Source of the DNA: Bacteroidaceae bacterium | GTDB taxonomy: Bacteria; Bacteroidota; Bacteroidia; Bacteroidales; Bacteroidaceae | Assembly (NCBI GenBank): GCA_016286165.1 | Contig: JAEESE010000001.1 | Span: forward strand, 62,001 to 126,000 | Reading direction: 5' to 3' | DNA: 64,000 nucleotides | Shown: positions 61,339 through 64,000 of the stretch, piece by piece | How the letters are laid out: every line of letters begins with the position of its first letter | How positions within the stretch are numbered: position 1 is the first letter of the stretch | Translations under genes and position numbers: made by a program | The notes under the pieces: generated by a model | What the model was told of the DNA's origin: nothing | Database searches by the model: none | The model's input: the letters and a program-made list of their open reading frames with translations, nothing else

Positions 61339-62712
61339 ATGAATTTGAGAAAGAACACCGCTCTGCTTCTGCTCGTGATATCGTATATGATTCCTGTACG
61401 ACTCATGAGTCAGACCAACAATCAGCTTGCCGACCTAATTGACCGCGACTATTCAGGACGCGCTGACTCGCTGGACTATGTCCTAACGAATCAGTTTCTC
61501 AACACCACCAGGGGCATATTCTATGCCATACCCCGTAGCTACTCTAATGCCAGTTCCGAGACCCATTACATCTATTGGCAGCAAGCTCATGCGTTAGACG
61601 TCATCGTTTATGCCTATGAACGTCTGAAAGGCAGCGACGACAGCAGATTAAAGACTTATAAGACCATCATGGAGCGTTGGTACAAGAGCCATGCCAACAA
61701 CTGGTACCACAAAGAGGGCGACGCAACAGGCTTCTACAACGAGTTCACGGACGATATGTGCTGGATATGCCTTACGATGCTTCATATGAGCGAGGCGTTG
61801 GAGGTTGACACTTATGCAGACATGGCACGTACCATCTTCGACGATTATATCTTGCCTCGAGGCAGCCGTGGTTTAGACGGTTTCTTCTCGCTACCCTGGA
61901 AAGACAGCGATTCCGATCATAACGCCTGCACGAATGCCCCAGGCTGTTTGGTTGCTGCCAAGCTCTACGAGCGCTACGGTGATGGATCCTATCTGACAGT
62001 AGCCCAAGACTTGTACGATTATCAAGCCAATGTGATGAAGACCAAACTTAACAACGATGGTCGTGTCGAGGAACCTCCGCTAACTTACACGCAAGGTACT
62101 TTCGGCGAGGCAGCGCGTCGCCTTTTCCATATCACAGACGATCGTTCATATATGACTATGGCATACCGTGTTCTTTATTATGCCACTTCCAACAGCCGTT
62201 GCACTCACGAAGGGCTGTTGCGCGACGAAGGTTCGAGCATGGACCAAAGCATATTCAAAGCAGTGCTTATTCCCTACCTCGTGAACTTTGTTCTCGACGA
62301 GGAAGCTAACGCCACCTACCGCAAGCGCATACTCAATTCACTGTTAGCAAATGCCAATGCACTATGGAACAACCTCAAGCTTGACAAGTACCCCAAGACC
62401 TTTTGCAACTACTACTGGGGCTCGCCAATTGATGATTCCAAGGTACCATCGATGGGTGCCATGGTCAGCGGTGCATCGCTCATGGAGAACGTTGCGCGAA
62501 TGGCTTTGGCTTTGAAAGACGACAGCGATGGCATACACTCCCCTGCCCTAACTTCTGAAAGAAGTGGTGAAGTCGGCATAATATACGATTTGAGTGGAAG
62601 AATCCTTAATCATCAGTCGTCGTCAATTACCAATAATCAGTCGTCAATCCAGAGAGGCATTCACATCATACGGAATAATGATGGAAGCACGAAGAAAGTT
62701 CTTGTAAAATAA
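61339..62712 (+). CDS. GH76 family glycoside hydrolase (alpha-1,6-mannanase-like) with T9SS-like tail
   Basis: A 457-residue exported enzyme. I start at 61339 (MNLRKNTALLLLVISYMIPV), since the upstream ATG adds 20 residues before the signal peptide. The GH76 (alpha/alpha)6-barrel core is clear: the catalytic Asp pair in FTDDMCWICLTMLHMSE, NEFTDD, and YTQGTFGEAARRLF in the second half. GH76 enzymes cut alpha-1,6-mannan of yeast or mycobacterial type. The C-terminus (GIIYDLSGRI...GSTKKVLVK) is a secretion-type domain like two others in the window. It is 4 bp from a co-oriented phosphatase gene. Confidence 0.9.
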   Translation: MNLRKNTALLLLVISYMIPVRLMSQTNNQLADLIDRDYSGRADSLDYVLTNQFLNTTRGIFYAIPRSYSNASSETHYIYWQQAHALDVIVYAYERLKGSDDSRLKTYKTIMERWYKSHANNWYHKEGDATGFYNEFTDDMCWICLTMLHMSEALEVDTYADMARTIFDDYILPRGSRGLDGFFSLPWKDSDSDHNACTNAPGCLVAAKLYERYGDGSYLTVAQDLYDYQANVMKTKLNNDGRVEEPPLTYTQGTFGEAARRLFHITDDRSYMTMAYRVLYYATSNSRCTHEGLLRDEGSSMDQSIFKAVLIPYLVNFVLDEEANATYRKRILNSLLANANALWNNLKLDKYPKTFCNYYWGSPIDDSKVPSMGAMVSGASLMENVARMALALKDDSDGIHSPALTSERSGEVGIIYDLSGRILNHQSSSITNNQSSIQRGIHIIRNNDGSTKKVLVK

Positions 62713-62716
62713 TCAT

Positions 62717-64000
62717 ATGATGAAAACGAGAGTTTTACATATCGCAAGCGTTCTATTCCCGCTGATTTTTGTTGCTGCGCCACTGAGTAGCCAAGAGCCC
62801 AGACAAATCTCTGCAATCAGGGATATCACTACCACGGAAGGCGAACCGCGTACCGCCTACGGAGTGACCATGTCTGAACCCGACATCTACTACATCGACA
62901 ACGGTGACAACACTTTTAAAGCTATGCGTCTGACGGTGAAGCCCGTGGAGACACCAGCCGCCATGACAGCGCCATATCTCAATGAGCCTACAGCCCATAG
63001 CATACAGGTGTGTTGGAAGTCCAATGCACTGGTTGAAGGTGCCATCGTTCGATATGGTACAGCCATCGACCAGCTTAGCCGTCAGGCCACAGCCTCAACG
63101 AGGTTAGTAGCCACGAACTACTATTGGAACACGGCTCGCCTCGAAGGTCTCGAAGCAAACATGGTGTATTACTATCAAGTCATAGCTGGCGACCGCACTA
63201 GCGAAGTGTACCGCTTCCGCACACAGCCTGAAGCCGACAGCATGGAGCCTTTCCGCATCTTGATGGTGGGCGACCACCAGCGCAACGAGCGGTCGGACTA
63301 CGAATGGCTGTTGCGCATGGCCAAGCGTACACTCGACGCTAAATATGGCGAAGCGCCATTGGAGGAGCATGTGCGCCTGCTCATGAATGTAGGCGACCAG
63401 GTAGACTCCGGCTCCGTGCGCCAGTATGAGTTTACACATCTTTATAAGTCGCGCGAGGTGATGTCACACTTGCCTATCATGACCTGCGTGGGCAACCACG
63501 AACTGTTCAAGGATCAGCAACTGGAACTCTATAAGCGTCATTACGCCTCTTACGGCGACATCGCCTATCAAGGCATCACGAGCGGTACAGCCTTATACTA
63601 TGCTTATCAGGCAGGCCCCGTTCTATTCATCGTTATGAACACCGACGGCACGTCAAATGCACAGAAGCAATGGGTACAACGCGTAGTTACAGCTGCCGAC
63701 AGCGACCCTTCGGTGCGCTTCATTGTCAGCGTACAACATCGCCCTATGTTTGCCGAGCAATGGGCGGGCGACACTAACCCGTGGATGACTGATGAGGTAA
63801 TTCCCATCCTATCTTCGTCGAAAAAGCACGTAATCAACTGCGCCGGTCACCATCATCTCTACGCCCGTGGCCAGTTGTCCCAATGGCCCGTCTATCACAT
63901 CATCACTGGCGGAGGCGTAGGCACTTCGGCTCAAGACTACGAGCAGCTGTGGGGCAATACGCCTGACAACCGCAACCGCGATGAGGTGCAGAAGACCATC
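62717..64000 (+). CDS. Secreted metallophosphatase, purple acid phosphatase-like (3' end outside the window)
   Basis: An open frame from ATG at 62717 to the window edge (428 codons, no stop). Signal peptide (VLHIASVLFPLIFVAAPLSS). An N-terminal Fn3-like purple acid phosphatase domain lies at about 93-185 (AMTAPYLNEPTAHSIQVCWK). The metallophosphoesterase core follows: MVGDHQR near 196, NVGDQVDSG near 232, VGNHE near 260, VQHRP near 340 and GHHHLYAR near 375 as metal ligands. It lies 4 bp after the GH76 gene, so the pair could jointly attack phosphorylated mannan, an inference. The first ligand motif (GDH) differs from the common GDxG. Confidence 0.85.
   Translation, partial: MMKTRVLHIASVLFPLIFVAAPLSSQEPRQISAIRDITTTEGEPRTAYGVTMSEPDIYYIDNGDNTFKAMRLTVKPVETPAAMTAPYLNEPTAHSIQVCWKSNALVEGAIVRYGTAIDQLSRQATASTRLVATNYYWNTARLEGLEANMVYYYQVIAGDRTSEVYRFRTQPEADSMEPFRILMVGDHQRNERSDYEWLLRMAKRTLDAKYGEAPLEEHVRLLMNVGDQVDSGSVRQYEFTHLYKSREVMSHLPIMTCVGNHELFKDQQLELYKRHYASYGDIAYQGITSGTALYYAYQAGPVLFIVMNTDGTSNAQKQWVQRVVTAADSDPSVRFIVSVQHRPMFAEQWAGDTNPWMTDEVIPILSSSKKHVINCAGHHHLYARGQLSQWPVYHIITGGGVGTSAQDYEQLWGNTPDNRNRDEVQKTI

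Overview
The window is chromosomal DNA from a Bacteroidales bacterium, most likely Prevotellaceae. The evidence is a complete Bat (Bacteroides aerotolerance) operon, a T9SS plug-type protein, three secreted proteins ending in the same Gly-Arg/Lys-Val-x-Val-Lys C-terminal sorting-like domain, promoters of the Bacteroidetes form TTTG-N19-TAnnTTTG, weak or absent Shine-Dalgarno sites, and many SPII lipoproteins. I saw no transposase, integrase, phage or cas gene.

Layout. 1-8.1 kb: two tandem MFS (AmpG-like) permeases behind proS, an OmpA-type lipoprotein, a TRIC channel, a T9SS plug-like protein, and two cell-wall genes (DUF1460 and mtgA). 8.1-20.0 kb: a long leftward run made of two HU-type genes (the second an HU-TM-LysM fusion), moxR, a DUF58 gene, a small membrane protein, batA, a batB-batC fusion, batD, batE, a PAP2 phosphatase and an EamA transporter. 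20.1-22.4 kb: rimO and ftsY. 22.4-23.8 kb: intergenic hairpin repeats, tRNA-Pro(UGG), tRNA-Arg(UCU), and directly after the latter an array of five 66-nt hairpins with a 116-bp period. 23.8-28.8 kb: a very small protein and a 1557-aa secreted protein. 28.8-30.5 kb: a gene-free stretch with inverted and tandem repeats. 30.5-35.0 kb: folC, dnaJ, grpE and a SprT-like metalloprotease. 35.4-54.7 kb: a rightward six-gene cell-surface locus built round a 3236-aa secreted protein. 55.2-61.1 kb: a three-gene RND efflux operon. 61.3-64.0 kb: a GH76 mannanase-like enzyme and a metallophosphatase cut by the window edge.

How the genes fit together. The moxR-DUF58-VWA-TPR block is a chaperone/envelope-integrity module. 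The 35-55 kb locus combines an outer-membrane barrel, a giant surface protein, an Fn3-type protein and two surface lipoproteins, and looks like one surface assembly of unknown function. Two of its members share a domain with an IGAF...DECRG-type motif, which links the ends of the cluster. The RND operon encodes a complete tripartite pump.

Most unusual signals. (1) The tRNA-Arg-linked hairpin array: five units with variable but self-complementary stems, constant inner stem, constant bulge and constant linker, each unit repeating the last bases of the tRNA gene. (2) The giant surface locus. (3) An HU-type DNA-binding domain joined through a membrane span to a LysM domain. (4) A shared leader element at the same distance upstream of dnaJ and grpE. 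(5) 94-bp inverted repeats enclosing 736 bp of gene-free DNA.
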